Source of the DNA: Acidobacteriota bacterium
GTDB taxonomy: Bacteria; Acidobacteriota; Blastocatellia; Pyrinomonadales; Pyrinomonadaceae
NCBI GenBank assembly: GCA_020199775.1
Contig: JAIVJZ010000006.1
Span: forward strand, 1 to 64,000
DNA length: 64,000 nt
Reading direction: 5' to 3'
The notes beneath the pieces were generated by a model that searched no databases, had not been told where the DNA came from, and saw nothing but the letters and a program-made list of their open reading frames with translations. Numbering within the stretch: the stretch's first letter is position 1; every line of letters begins with the position of its first letter. Shown one piece after another: positions 54,300 through 64,000 of the stretch. The translations under genes were made by a program, and so were the position numbers.

Positions 54300-55538
54300 T
54301 TAAGCCTTCGGCGCGTTGTAGAACTTGCGGTGCTGCACTTCGAATTCTTTTTCGTCGTAGACGCCGTCGCCGTTGATGTCAACTTTGACGACGATCTTGC
54401 GCTGCTTGCCGTCGCGGCGGTCGCCGGGGTTGTAGCCGAGGCTGTACTGGCTGCGCATGAGCGCGTTGATAGCGGCGAGCGTGGAACGTAGTTCGCCCTC
54501 GAAGGTGACGGGGAAGTATGCGCCGCCGGTCTCTTTGGCGAAGGTGCTGAGCGTGTTCTGCGCCTGAATGAGCGTGAGGCGTCCGGGGAAGCCGCTCAAG
54601 GTGTCGGTGGCGTCCATCTGGTCGCTGTATTTTTTGTAGAAGAGGTTGCCCGTGCCGATGATGTAAATGGGCACGCCCGCGTTCTGGGCGATCTTGCGCG
54701 CCTGATCGTAATTGGTCTTGCTGAACGTATCGATGCCCGTGGCGATGAGGAAGACGGCACGGCGGCGGCCTTCGACGCTGGCGAGGCCGGTGTAGTCGGA
54801 CTTCTCCGGCTGGTCGTCTTCGAGCACGACGGAATCCGCGCGGCCGCCGACGAGCGTGAGTTTCAACGCGTCGAAAAGGTTGGTTTCGCGGAAGGCCGGG
54901 CGGTTGCGGACGAGCAGATTGATCACCTCGTTGACGCGGCGCGGGTCGTTGGTGAAATCGGTGAGCGGCGTCGGGCGCATGTCGTAGGCGATGACGGAAA
55001 TGTAGTCGCCGCGCTGCACGGCGTCCTGCATGAAGAGCGCGGCGGGCGCGATCAGTTCGCGCCGCCCGTCTTCGTAGCCGCCGCTGCCGTAGGCGGAGAG
55101 CGCCTGAGCGAGCTTGCTGTATTCGATGACGACGGCGACGTTGAGTTTCGCTTCCGGCGTGGCGAAGTTCGTGATCTGCTGCTGCACGCCGTCCTCGAAG
55201 ACGGCGAAATTAGCCTGTTTCAAGTTGCCGACGATCTGCTTGCTCTTTTTGTGGATAACGACCGTCTCGATGTTGACGAGGTTGGTGATGACCTTCACGA
55301 CCTCGGCGTCCTGCGGCGTGTTGATGACCTCTTTCGGAACTTCCTCGTCGGCCTTCTCGCCCTCCGGTTTCTGCTCGCCCGGCCGCTGGTTCTTCTTCTG
55401 CGGCAGCGTCTCCGGTTTCCGGCGCGACTGCGCGAGCGCGTCGAAACTGCTCACGGGCGCGCCCGCGAAAACGAACATGAGGGCGGCAATGATTGCAAGG
55501 AGACGCTTCGGCGGGCGACTGTAGAGAGAGTTCTTCAT
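54300..55538 (-). CDS. secreted VWFA-related domain protein (acidobacterial type)
   Basis: The 412-residue protein has a signal peptide (residues 10-37) and a charged linker. A VWFA-related domain follows (VVKVITNLVNIETVVIHKKS, FAVFEDGVQQQITNFATPEA, AVFLIATGIDTFSKTNY, YSLGYNPGDRRDGKQRKIVVKV), the form expanded in Acidobacteriota. The strand that normally ends in DxSxS reads NVAVVIEYSKLAQA, so the metal-ion-dependent adhesion site is incomplete. A role in surface or outer-membrane interaction is likely, but partners are unknown. Confidence 0.88.
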   Translation of the reverse strand: MKNSLYSRPPKRLLAIIAALMFVFAGAPVSSFDALAQSRRKPETLPQKKNQRPGEQKPEGEKADEEVPKEVINTPQDAEVVKVITNLVNIETVVIHKKSKQIVGNLKQANFAVFEDGVQQQITNFATPEAKLNVAVVIEYSKLAQALSAYGSGGYEDGRRELIAPAALFMQDAVQRGDYISVIAYDMRPTPLTDFTNDPRRVNEVINLLVRNRPAFRETNLFDALKLTLVGGRADSVVLEDDQPEKSDYTGLASVEGRRRAVFLIATGIDTFSKTNYDQARKIAQNAGVPIYIIGTGNLFYKKYSDQMDATDTLSGFPGRLTLIQAQNTLSTFAKETGGAYFPVTFEGELRSTLAAINALMRSQYSLGYNPGDRRDGKQRKIVVKVDINGDGVYDEKEFEVQHRKFYNAPKA

Positions 55539-55656
55539 AGCGATACAAACCTCTTAAAACGACTTGGGGGCGGGCGGTTGATTGTTGTCGGTGACGCTCG
55601 GCCAATAGTACGGCGCGCGCCGCCCGCAGAGCAAGAAAGGATTGGATGCAATGAAG

Positions 55657-55706
55657 CGGGCGCGAGATGCCGCCGCCAGCCTCGCAGCGGCGGCATCTCG
55701 CGCCCG
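55657..55706. terminator. 20-bp hairpin, probable terminator
   Basis: Positions 55657-55676 pair perfectly with 55687-55706 across 10 bases, 22 bases beyond the stop of the lectin-like gene. It separates that gene from the VWFA gene on the same strand. Confidence 0.75.
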
Positions 55707-55728
55707 AACGCAGTCGAAATCGTAGCGG

Positions 55729-56529
55729 TTAGGGGCGAGACGCGCCCGTCACGGCCTCGGCCTCGACCGTCACGTCATACGTGCCGGAGTTGTCTGCGAG
55801 ATTGCCTTCGTTGACGCCGAGGAAGAGGCGGCCGTCGCGCTGCGCCGTGAATTCGCGGCTCGCGCCGAGGAAGATGAAATCGTCGTTGTCGTCGCCGATG
55901 ACGGCGATGAGCCCGCCGGTCGGTTCGTTGCGCATGAGCTTGTCGCGATCCGCGAGACGCGGCAGCCCCGTGGGCGTGGACATCTGGCCGCCGCCTAAGG
56001 AGACGCGCCCCGTCGCCGTGATGCGCAAGCGTTGACCGGCGCGCACCATCAGGCCGCTGTCGTTCCAGCCGTTCGAGACGTTGTCGGCGCGCACGGGCAG
56101 GCGGATGGGAAAGAAGACGGGGGCGGCGTTCGTCGTCGTCGTCGTGCGCGCCGGGCTGTTGTCGTCGGCGCGGTCAACGGGCGTCGCGTCCGGCTGCGGG
56201 CGCGTGTCGACGGGGGGAGACGTTCGCGGGGCGGGGGTGTTATTGACGACGCGATCATCGTTCGCCGCGTCGTTGCCTCCGGCGTTCCCGGCGTTGGCCG
56301 CGTCGAACTCGATGGATTCGATGTCTTCCGAGTAGATCGTCATGCGGCTGCGCCGCCCGCGCGCGCCCGCGCCGATGAGCACGGTGAACTGCTGATCTTT
56401 ATAAGCGATGATCTGGCCGCGCACGACCGAGCCGTCGCGCAGGCGGATCGTGTCGGCCAACGCCGCCGCGCTCAAACTCAAGGTGAGGACGACGGCTAGG
56501 GTCGCCGCGCCTAAATTACTCTTCTTCAT
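55729..56529 (-). CDS. secreted protein with PA-IL (LecA)-like carbohydrate-binding domain
   Basis: The 266-residue protein has a signal peptide (residues 1-25) and a small beta domain (IRLRDGSVVRGQIIAYKDQQFTVL) of the kind seen in other secreted proteins. A Thr/Asn/Pro-rich linker (about 75-130) follows. The PA-IL-like domain at about 135-258 shows VRADNVSNGWNDSGLMVRAG, GGLIAVIGDDNDDFIFLG, and FLGVNEGNLADNSGTYDVTV with calcium/sugar-type Asp/Asn positions. In PA-IL this fold binds galactose. The sugar here is not known. Confidence 0.85.
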   Translation of the reverse strand: MKKSNLGAATLAVVLTLSLSAAALADTIRLRDGSVVRGQIIAYKDQQFTVLIGAGARGRRSRMTIYSEDIESIEFDAANAGNAGGNDAANDDRVVNNTPAPRTSPPVDTRPQPDATPVDRADDNSPARTTTTTNAAPVFFPIRLPVRADNVSNGWNDSGLMVRAGQRLRITATGRVSLGGGQMSTPTGLPRLADRDKLMRNEPTGGLIAVIGDDNDDFIFLGASREFTAQRDGRLFLGVNEGNLADNSGTYDVTVEAEAVTGASRP

Positions 56530-56671
56530 AATCCCTCCCGGAGACTGTGGACAACCGAACGAAATGTTTCAGCGGACGTTTATCAAACAGAGACACGCTT
56601 TGGCAAGCGGGAGAGTAGCATGCTAGCACGAAAGGATGTGCGAATCGGGCATGATGGTTGCCCATCATGCC

Positions 56672-56783
56672 GGTTTCAAGTTTCAGGTTTCAAATTTCAA
56701 GTCTGAATGTTCCTCGTTCTTTAACTTGAAACCTGAAACTTGAAACTTGAAACTTGAAACCTCGGATTTGAAACTTGAAACCC
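56672..56783. repeat. heptanucleotide-repeat hairpin H15 (GTTTCAA type)
   Basis: The left arm at 56672-56702 and the longer right arm at 56721-56783 (CTTGAAA and CCTGAAA units) pair. A separate 10-bp hairpin (56648-56657 with 56662-56671) precedes it. It lies between two divergent gene starts. The loop GTCTGAA...TCGTTCT matches the element at 12338. The rest of 56530-56950 holds nothing recognised. Confidence 0.88.
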
Positions 56784-56950
56784 GGCTTTGCCGGTTCGTC
56801 TTTACCGCCGGGCTTTTCTTGGCTATTCTCTCCCTTTCGATTTGAGACGGAAGACGCGGTTTGCTGTTGACGGGTCGCGGCGCGCGCGTGGGGACGCTCG
56901 CCGGAGCCTGCGGCGGAGAATTCTATTTAACATACCAGAGGAGTTTTTCT

Positions 56951-57655
56951 ATGGCCTTACCGGCGAGGTACAGGGGCGCGGGCTATCGCGCGTGGCTCAG
57001 CGAAGATTTGGGCGCGCTCATCGAGTCGAAGGATTTGAGCCTGTCGAATTTGCAGAAGGGCTACGTGCGCTCGCGCTGGCTGCAACAGGTCTTGCGTCTG
57101 GATTACGAGTTGCAGCGCGCGTTGAAGAAGTATCAAGTCCTGCGGCTGGCGACCGCGCTCGGATGCCTCGTCATCCTGATGCTCGTCAGCGTCGGCTTCG
57201 ACGAAGCGCGTCTGGGCACGTGGGCGACGATGGTGCGCTACCTGACCATCCTGCTGACGCTCGTGGTTTCGGGCAGCGTCGTCATCGAGCACCTGTTCAA
57301 CTACGGGCAGCGTTGGCGCGACACGGAGCACAGCCTTGAGCGTCTGCAAACCGAGGGCTGGCGATTCCTGCAACTGAGCGGCCACTACCGCCACTACGAA
57401 AACCACGCCGCGGCCTTCTCGGCCTTCGTCAATCAGGTGGAAGAACTGAGCCAGCACGAAGTCGAGGTCTACAGTTCGCGCGTGCTGCACGAGCGGAGGA
57501 AGGGAGGTGGGGCGACGGCGAGCGACGCGGACGACGAAAAAAAGTCGGAAGCCCCGCCCACGCAGGAGACGGGGGCGGGACGCGTGGAAACTCCAACGGT
57601 TCACACGCGCGACCAGATCGCCCCGCGCCGCGTCCACCTGCCGCGGGGGCAGTAG
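56951..57655 (+). CDS. DUF4231/SLATT-like two-helix membrane protein
   Basis: The 234-residue product has a long amphipathic N-terminal helix (residues 15-60, with KGYVRSRWLQQVLRLDYELQ), two membrane helices at about 64-82 and 95-113, and then a helical EHSLERLQTEGWRFLQLSG region. A charged, disordered tail begins at about residue 185. The layout matches DUF4231, a relative of SLATT membrane effectors that occur in nucleotide-signalling conflict systems. No nucleotide cyclase or SMODS gene is adjacent, so a defence role is only suggested. GAGGAG lies about 8 bases before the ATG. Confidence 0.75.
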   Translation: MALPARYRGAGYRAWLSEDLGALIESKDLSLSNLQKGYVRSRWLQQVLRLDYELQRALKKYQVLRLATALGCLVILMLVSVGFDEARLGTWATMVRYLTILLTLVVSGSVVIEHLFNYGQRWRDTEHSLERLQTEGWRFLQLSGHYRHYENHAAAFSAFVNQVEELSQHEVEVYSSRVLHERRKGGGATASDADDEKKSEAPPTQETGAGRVETPTVHTRDQIAPRRVHLPRGQ

Positions 57656-57693
57656 TAAGTTATCTCGCGCCGGTCATCACTTGGGAGATGCTG

Positions 57694-57942
57694 ATGGAGC
57701 GAGAACCCGCGCTCGCCGACTTACAGGTCGAGTTGTCGGGGGTGCGCGACGAGGGCGGACACTCTTTCTGCGCGAACAAATACTGGTACGTCCGCGTCGC
57801 CCCGCGCGTCGCGGAGTTGGTGGGGGCGCAGTGCGGGCGCGACGACCCGCTCTTGCGCGCGCCCGAAGCCTACACGCTCGCCTACGAAGTCCTCTACCGG
57901 CTGCTGCCGAATTGCCGCAACTGCGTCTGCGTGCCGTGGTGA
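57694..57942 (+). CDS. small hypothetical protein with C-terminal Cys pair
   Basis: The 82-residue product starts at ATG 57694 (GGGAG 6 bases upstream) or ATG 57688. It has a predicted strand region around FCANKYWYVRVAPRV and a C-terminal LLPNCRNCVCVPW. Cys residues could bind metal. No family was recognised. Coding bias matches the neighbours, and it ends 11 bases before a heptamer hairpin. Confidence 0.55.
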   Translation: MEREPALADLQVELSGVRDEGGHSFCANKYWYVRVAPRVAELVGAQCGRDDPLLRAPEAYTLAYEVLYRLLPNCRNCVCVPW

Positions 57943-57952
57943 TGTTCAATTA

Positions 57953-58035
57953 GGAATGATGAAGTAGGAACGCGGAACGATGAACTGAAAGACAGCTGCT
58001 TTCAGTTCATCGTTCCGCGTTGCTACTTCATCGTT
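57953..58035. repeat. heptanucleotide-repeat hairpin H16 (ACGATGA/GCGGAAC type)
   Basis: The left arm 57953-57989 pairs almost perfectly with 57999-58035, including an inner GAACTGAAAG/CTTTCAGTTC stem. It lies between the stop codons of convergent genes (57942 and 58040). Confidence 0.9.
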
Positions 58036-58039
58036 TAGT

Positions 58040-59932
<1,893 letters not shown>

Positions 59933-60189
59933 AGAGTTTCCTTAGGCACGATTCGACGTTGAAGGCGGCGAGCAGAGCGTCCGGTGTTTCGTCCGGCTCG
60001 CGTCCGCGCAGATTTCGATGACGAGAATTTCCCTCAGCTGTAATAATGCCCCACATTGTAGACGCATCCGGCAGAGCGCGCCAGAAGAGGGTGTTAAAAA
60101 TTTCGCGCCCGGTTGCGCCCCGGCGACGTATAGAAAGTTATGTGGAGAAAGAATTTCTTAACCGGCCGGGTGCGCCGAGGGCGGGGCTT

Positions 60190-61137
60190 ATGAGTCCGAG
60201 TTGGCAGGCGCGCGGTCTCAGCGCGAGTCTGCGCCTGTTCGTCCGTCGGCGTCGCTGGGGCAGGGACGCGGCGGGTGTGGCGCGGCGCGCGCGTCTCATC
60301 TTCGGCGCGCCCCGGCCGTATCAATGGCTGCGCTCGCGCGGCTTGAACGTGCGGCGCGTGAACGACCGGGGCGTCCGCGGCGAGTGGCTCGAACCGGCGG
60401 GCGCGGGCGCGGGCGTCATCTTCTACATCCACGGGGGCGGCTTCGTCTCCTGCTCGGCCGCCACGCAACGCCCCGTCGCGGCCGCGCTCGCACGGCTCAC
60501 CGCCTCGCGCGTCTTCAGCCTCGACTATCGTCTCGCCCCCGAACATCGTTACCCGGCCGCGCTCGACGACGCGTGCGCCGCCTACGAGTGGTTGCTCGCG
60601 CACGGAGACGTGGACGCGAGCGCGGTCTCGCTGGCGGGCGATTCGGCCGGGGGCGGTCTCGTGCTCGGCTGTCTGCTGCGCGTGCGCGCCGCCGGACTCG
60701 CGCCGCCCGCGTGCGCCGTGTGCTTCTCCCCGTGGACTGACCTGGCGGGCACAGGCGCAAGCGTCCGCGCCAACGACGGCCGCTGCGCGATGTTTCGCAC
60801 GGAGAACATAGAGGGGTTTGCCACCGCCTATCTGCCCGCGTCAGCCTCGCCGCGCGATCCTTACGCCTCGCCCGCGCACGCGGGAGACTTCCGTGGCTTG
60901 CCGCCGCTCCTGCTGCAAGTGGGTTCGACCGAGATACTGCTGGACGACTCGCGCGTCGTCCACGACAAGGTTCGCGCGGCGGGCGGCGCGAGTCGGCTGG
61001 AAGTTTACGAAGACCTGCCGCACGGCTGGCAGATGCTCGACGGCCTCGTGCCGGAAGCGCGCGCCGCACTACGGCAAGCCGCATCCTTCATCCGTGCACA
61101 CCAACCGGGAGCGGCGGGCGGGTCGAAATCTTACTGA
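60190..61137 (+). CDS. alpha/beta hydrolase, hormone-sensitive-lipase-like esterase
   Basis: The 315-residue protein has the oxyanion motif FYIHGGGFVSC near residue 80, SLDYRLAPEHRYPAALDDA, the nucleophile in LAGDSAGGGLVLG near residue 155, Asp in VGSTEILLDDSR near 255, and His in EDLPHGWQML near 283. These define the HSL/GDXG esterase family acting on short acyl esters. No signal peptide is present from ATG 60190. The open frame extends upstream, but without homology. It is divergent from the CocE-like gene. Confidence 0.9.
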   Translation: MSPSWQARGLSASLRLFVRRRRWGRDAAGVARRARLIFGAPRPYQWLRSRGLNVRRVNDRGVRGEWLEPAGAGAGVIFYIHGGGFVSCSAATQRPVAAALARLTASRVFSLDYRLAPEHRYPAALDDACAAYEWLLAHGDVDASAVSLAGDSAGGGLVLGCLLRVRAAGLAPPACAVCFSPWTDLAGTGASVRANDGRCAMFRTENIEGFATAYLPASASPRDPYASPAHAGDFRGLPPLLLQVGSTEILLDDSRVVHDKVRAAGGASRLEVYEDLPHGWQMLDGLVPEARAALRQAASFIRAHQPGAAGGSKSY

Positions 61138-61349
61138 CGGCGCGCCTCTTGTATCAACATAGGACAAACAAGCCATACGGTGTCTCACCTCTGAATACCT
61201 CGCTCCGCGCGCCCGGCGGCGGTGGCGGGCGATGCCCCTCGCCCCTCACAATCGTAACTGCCTGTATTCCTTAAGTCTAAACAGAGTCGGGAGATCGAAG
61301 CGGGGCGAGGCTTACGGCTGGCATCGTGTTTGCTTTTAATGAGGGACAA

Positions 61350-61967
61350 ATGAAACACAAAATGAATAGGACGACGGGATTCGTGATGGGCGCGCTGGTC
61401 GTGTTCGGCCTGACGTTTTCGCCGGTTCCAACAATCGCGCAACAGACTGCCGGACAGCAGCCCGACCCGCTGGAAAGTCTGCCGGTCAAAGACCGGGAGA
61501 TAGTGGTCGCGTTTCAGGAGCGCGTGAAGGACTACACCAAGATGCGCGAGGCGATAGAGTTGAAGATGCCGAAGCTCGCCAAGGAGAGCACGCCCGAACA
61601 GATACAGGCGCACAAGACCGAGCTTGAGAAGCGCGTGCGCGAGGCGCGCGCCGGAGCGAAGCGCGGCGAGTTGTTCACGCCGGGCATCGCGGCCTTCATC
61701 CGTAAGACGATCAAAAGCGAGTATAAGGGGAGGGAGCTGGTTGAGTTGCGCGAGGCGGTATTGGAAGCGGACACGAAGGGCGTCCCGCTCAGGGTCAATT
61801 ACACTTACCCGGAGAGCAAAGAGTTGGTCGAGATGCCGCCGACGCTGCTTCTGAAGCTGCCGCAACTGCCGAAACAGGTACGGTATCGCTTCGTCGGCCG
61901 CAACATGCTCCTCGTTGATCGAGAAAACGGTCTCATCGTTGATTACATGCTCAACGCGCTGCCCTAG
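61350..61967 (+). CDS. secreted protein of unknown function
   Basis: The 205-residue protein has a signal peptide (MGALVVFGLTFSPVPTIAQQ). The mature part is mostly charged helix (EIVVAFQERVKDYTKMREAI, KTELEKRVREARAGAKRG), then a C-terminal region with LVDRENGLIVDYM. The helix-rich segment followed by a beta hairpin recurs in other acidobacterial secreted proteins, but no named family was recognised. GAGGGA precedes the ATG. It lies 23 bases before the phosphoesterase gene, so probably one operon. Confidence 0.75.
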   Translation: MKHKMNRTTGFVMGALVVFGLTFSPVPTIAQQTAGQQPDPLESLPVKDREIVVAFQERVKDYTKMREAIELKMPKLAKESTPEQIQAHKTELEKRVREARAGAKRGELFTPGIAAFIRKTIKSEYKGRELVELREAVLEADTKGVPLRVNYTYPESKELVEMPPTLLLKLPQLPKQVRYRFVGRNMLLVDRENGLIVDYMLNALP

Positions 61968-61990
61968 ACGCACGCGCGGGAGGGGAAATA

Positions 61991-62992
61991 ATGAAACGTA
62001 CTGCTACTTCGATATTGATACTCGCCGCGCTCGTCTTCGGCGGCCTCGTCGGAAACGCGCTCGCGCAAAAGCCCGCGCCCACGCAGGCGACCGGGGAACG
62101 GGTGGCGACGGCCGCGACGGCCGCGCCCGTCAACCTCACCCTGCCCTTAAAAACCGACTCGGTGCGTTTCCTCGCCATCGGCGACACGGGCACGGGCACG
62201 GAGCAGCAGAAAGAGTTGGCGGACGTGATGCTGCGCTACCGGCAAGCCTTCCCCTACGAGTTCGTCCTGATGATGGGCGACAACATGTACGGCGGCGAGA
62301 AGCCCGCGGACTTCAAGTTGAAGTTCGAGAACGTCTACAAGCAACTGCTGGACGACAAGGTGAAGTTCTACGCCACGCTCGGCAACCACGACGAATCGAA
62401 CCAACGCTTCTACAAAGACTTCAACATGAACGGCGAGGAGTTTTATCGCTTCGCGAAGGGCAACACCGCCTTCTACTCGCTGAACAGCAACTACATGGAC
62501 AAGCGGCAGTTGAAGTGGTTGGAGGAGGAACTGGCGAAGGACGCCTCAGACTGGAAGATCATCTTTATGCACCACCCGCCCTATTCGTCGGGCGGCAAAC
62601 ACGGCTCGTCTTCGGCCTTGCGCGAGGTGGTCGAACCGATCTTTTTGAAGTACGGCGTCAACGCGGTGTTCGCCGGTCATGAACATTTCTACGAGCGCGT
62701 CAAACCGCAGAAGGGCATCTACTATTTCATCTCCGGCGCGGGCGGCAAACTCCGTCCGGGCGACGTGAAGAAGGGCTCGCCGCTGACGGAGAAGGCGTTC
62801 GACACGGACATGTCGTTCATGCTCGTCGAAGTCGCGGGCGACGAGTTGCATTTTCAGGTCATCTCGCGCACCGGCCAGACCGTGGACTCTGGAGTCCTGA
62901 CGAGGCAACAGCCGAAAGCGAAGCCTTTGAACGCTTCTCACCCGTCCGCCGCACCGGCCGGGCAGGAGCAGGGCAACGCGGCGAAACCTTAG
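61991..62992 (+). CDS. secreted metallophosphoesterase, purple-acid-phosphatase-like
   Basis: The 333-residue protein has a signal peptide (residues 1-25) and the calcineurin-type metal ligands in order: LAIGDTGTG, MMGDNMYGG, LGNHDESN, MHHPPYSSGG and AGHEHFYER. The spacing and the Tyr in GDNMYGG resemble tartrate-resistant acid phosphatases. It likely hydrolyses extracellular phosphate esters. GGGAGGGG lies 9 bases before the ATG. It follows the unknown secreted protein in a likely operon and ends at a long palindromic terminator. Confidence 0.92.
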   Translation: MKRTATSILILAALVFGGLVGNALAQKPAPTQATGERVATAATAAPVNLTLPLKTDSVRFLAIGDTGTGTEQQKELADVMLRYRQAFPYEFVLMMGDNMYGGEKPADFKLKFENVYKQLLDDKVKFYATLGNHDESNQRFYKDFNMNGEEFYRFAKGNTAFYSLNSNYMDKRQLKWLEEELAKDASDWKIIFMHHPPYSSGGKHGSSSALREVVEPIFLKYGVNAVFAGHEHFYERVKPQKGIYYFISGAGGKLRPGDVKKGSPLTEKAFDTDMSFMLVEVAGDELHFQVISRTGQTVDSGVLTRQQPKAKPLNASHPSAAPAGQEQGNAAKP

Positions 62993-63009
62993 AGCGCATT
63001 CGTTCAAGA

Positions 63010-63063
63010 CCGGCACAAACATAGAGGCAGCGGAGATCTCCGCTGCCTCTATGTTTGTGCCGG
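63010..63063. terminator. perfect 54-base palindrome between convergent genes
   Basis: Positions 63010-63036 are the exact reverse complement of 63037-63063, with no spacer and GATC at the centre. It lies 17 bases after the phosphoesterase stop and 32 from the opposing stop. It may serve as a bidirectional terminator, though no strong T-tract is present. Confidence 0.75.
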
Positions 63064-63095
63064 ACGCTTCTGCGTCTGATCGAGCGCCGGGCGAA

Positions 63096-64000
63096 CTACG
63101 GCGAGACGGCCATGCCCCGCCGGAGACTCGCCAGTTCGTTGACGCGCGCGCGAAACGCACGGCCGAGCGTGCGCACCTCCGCGCGGTTGTAGTTGGCGGC
63201 GCGGAAAGCGTCCGCGATCTGGCGTTCGCTCAGGCGCGAGAGCAGTTGGCCGATCCATCGCGCCTGCTCGACCGTGATGTCGTTGAACATGCCGCGCTTC
63301 TTGCCGGAGAACTCGAAATCAACCCGCCCGTCCTCTTTAATCTCGTCTATGAGTTTGTCGCCGCGAAAGCCGCGCGGGTCGTTACGGCTGCGCGTGAACC
63401 GCCAGAGCAGAGGCCACTTGCCGGTGTCGCCGAGCGTCGCGCCGAGGTCGCTGATGGCGTAGCGAAGTTCCGTGCCGCCCTGCGTGGGCACGGCCAGCAG
63501 GACGTTGTTCTCGTCCTTCGTGTCCCAGTTGTTCAGGAGCACCATCATCACTTTCAAGCCCTGCAATTCACGCGTGCCGACAAAGGGGTTCTGCTCCCAC
63601 TTCCAATCGCCCTCGCGCTCGATGTTTGCGGGGCGCGCCTCGAACCTCACGTTCTCGAACGTGCCCCTGCCGGGGATGGTGACGCGCGGGACGAGATAGG
63701 TGATCTCCGTCATGTACCCGGCCGCCCAGAGCAGCCGCGTGGAAGCCGTCTCCGACTGCGCTTCCTTGCCCACCTTCGCCACCCACACGCGCCCCGCCGC
63801 GTCGCGCACGCGATACTTCTTCGACCACCCGCCCTTCTCCTCCTTGATGAAGGTGAGGCGTCTCACGTTCGGCCTCATCCGCGCGCCGCCCGGCCCCAGC
63901 AACAAATTGCGCGAAGAGATGTCCTGCGGTTCCTGCCACAGCACCGGCCTCCCCGCGGGCGTCCCTTTCTTCTTCTCAGACTCTTCCTGAACCGCGCTCG
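63096..64000 (-). CDS. kinase-like-fold protein, 5' end outside the window
   Basis: The frame stays open past 63944 to the window edge, so the N-terminus is missing. About 300 residues are visible. The order of motifs suggests a divergent protein/lipid-kinase fold: VRDAAGRVWVAKVGKEAQSE (possible beta3 Lys and helix-C Glu), LLNNWDTKDENNVLL (possible catalytic Asp and Asn), and AISDLGATLG (possible DFG-like). No Gly-rich loop is evident in the visible part. The C-terminal part is helical (ARWIGQLLSRLSERQIADAF). It could equally be a HipA/phosphatidylinositol-kinase-like relative with lost activity. Substrate unknown. Confidence 0.7.
   Translation of the reverse strand, partial: SAVQEESEKKKGTPAGRPVLWQEPQDISSRNLLLGPGGARMRPNVRRLTFIKEEKGGWSKKYRVRDAAGRVWVAKVGKEAQSETASTRLLWAAGYMTEITYLVPRVTIPGRGTFENVRFEARPANIEREGDWKWEQNPFVGTRELQGLKVMMVLLNNWDTKDENNVLLAVPTQGGTELRYAISDLGATLGDTGKWPLLWRFTRSRNDPRGFRGDKLIDEIKEDGRVDFEFSGKKRGMFNDITVEQARWIGQLLSRLSERQIADAFRAANYNRAEVRTLGRAFRARVNELASLRRGMAVSP

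Overview
The window is GC-rich, densely coding bacterial chromosome with genes on both strands. Two things suggest Acidobacteriota, probably Blastocatellia. One is a VWFA-related protein of the acidobacterial type (54300-55538). The other is the set of secreted proteins with PA-IL-lectin, lamin-tail and Cys-rich calcium-binding modules. The taxonomy is inferred from gene content only. No rRNA, tRNA, CRISPR array, insertion sequence or prophage was recognised.

Layout. 0-6 kb: cyclophilin, HAD phosphatase, threonine synthase with two trailing genes, and an alkaline-phosphatase-superfamily enzyme. 6.2-7.8 kb: a visibly AT-richer accessory patch with a HicB/HicA pair and a RelA/SpoT-domain gene overlapping a small partner. 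7.9-22 kb: ABC ATPase, a large secreted protein, a polyamine pair (arginine decarboxylase and a deoxyhypusine-synthase homologue), and nitrogen control (glutamine synthetase behind a near-consensus promoter, and its adenylyltransferase GlnE). 22-33 kb: amidohydrolase, a Cys-rich secreted protein, an M14 metallopeptidase and a five-PAS GGDEF/EAL protein. 33-45.7 kb: GatA and GatC with a DciA-like protein, Maf, a MocA-like nucleotidyltransferase beside a three-subunit molybdenum hydroxylase whose FAD subunit carries the four-Cys insert of 4-hydroxybenzoyl-CoA reductase, a BrnT/BrnA-type module inserted inside that operon, then PanC and PanB. 45.8-49.3 kb: a tandem array of promoter-plus-gene units of the Cys-rich secreted family, with truncated and frameshifted copies. 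49.3-64 kb: FolK, a TonB-C protein, an ABC-2 permease, an AlbA/Schlafen-like regulator, the VWFA protein, a lectin-like protein, a DUF4231/SLATT-like protein, two hydrolases, a metallophosphoesterase and a kinase-like gene running off the right edge.

Two features stand out. First, sixteen intergenic elements are built from degenerate tandem heptanucleotides. Fifteen form inverted-repeat hairpins and one has a single arm. The heptamer differs between loci, but the period of 7, the arm-loop-arm design and the position are shared: fourteen of sixteen begin within about 12 bases of a stop codon, often filling the whole gap to the next gene. They resemble the heptameric STRR repeats of cyanobacteria in period, but the paired-arm, stop-anchored form looks distinct. 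Second, the Cys-rich secreted family is an actively rearranging tandem array. Each unit has a conserved TTGACA-N17-TATGCT-like promoter, 3' ends are cut and fused to the next unit's promoter, and copies 1 and 3 show a mosaic of near-identical and divergent segments plus a shared deletion start.

Functional links inside the window are GlnA with GlnE, SpeA with the deoxyhypusine-synthase homologue, MocA with the molybdenum hydroxylase, GatC with GatA, and PanB with PanC.
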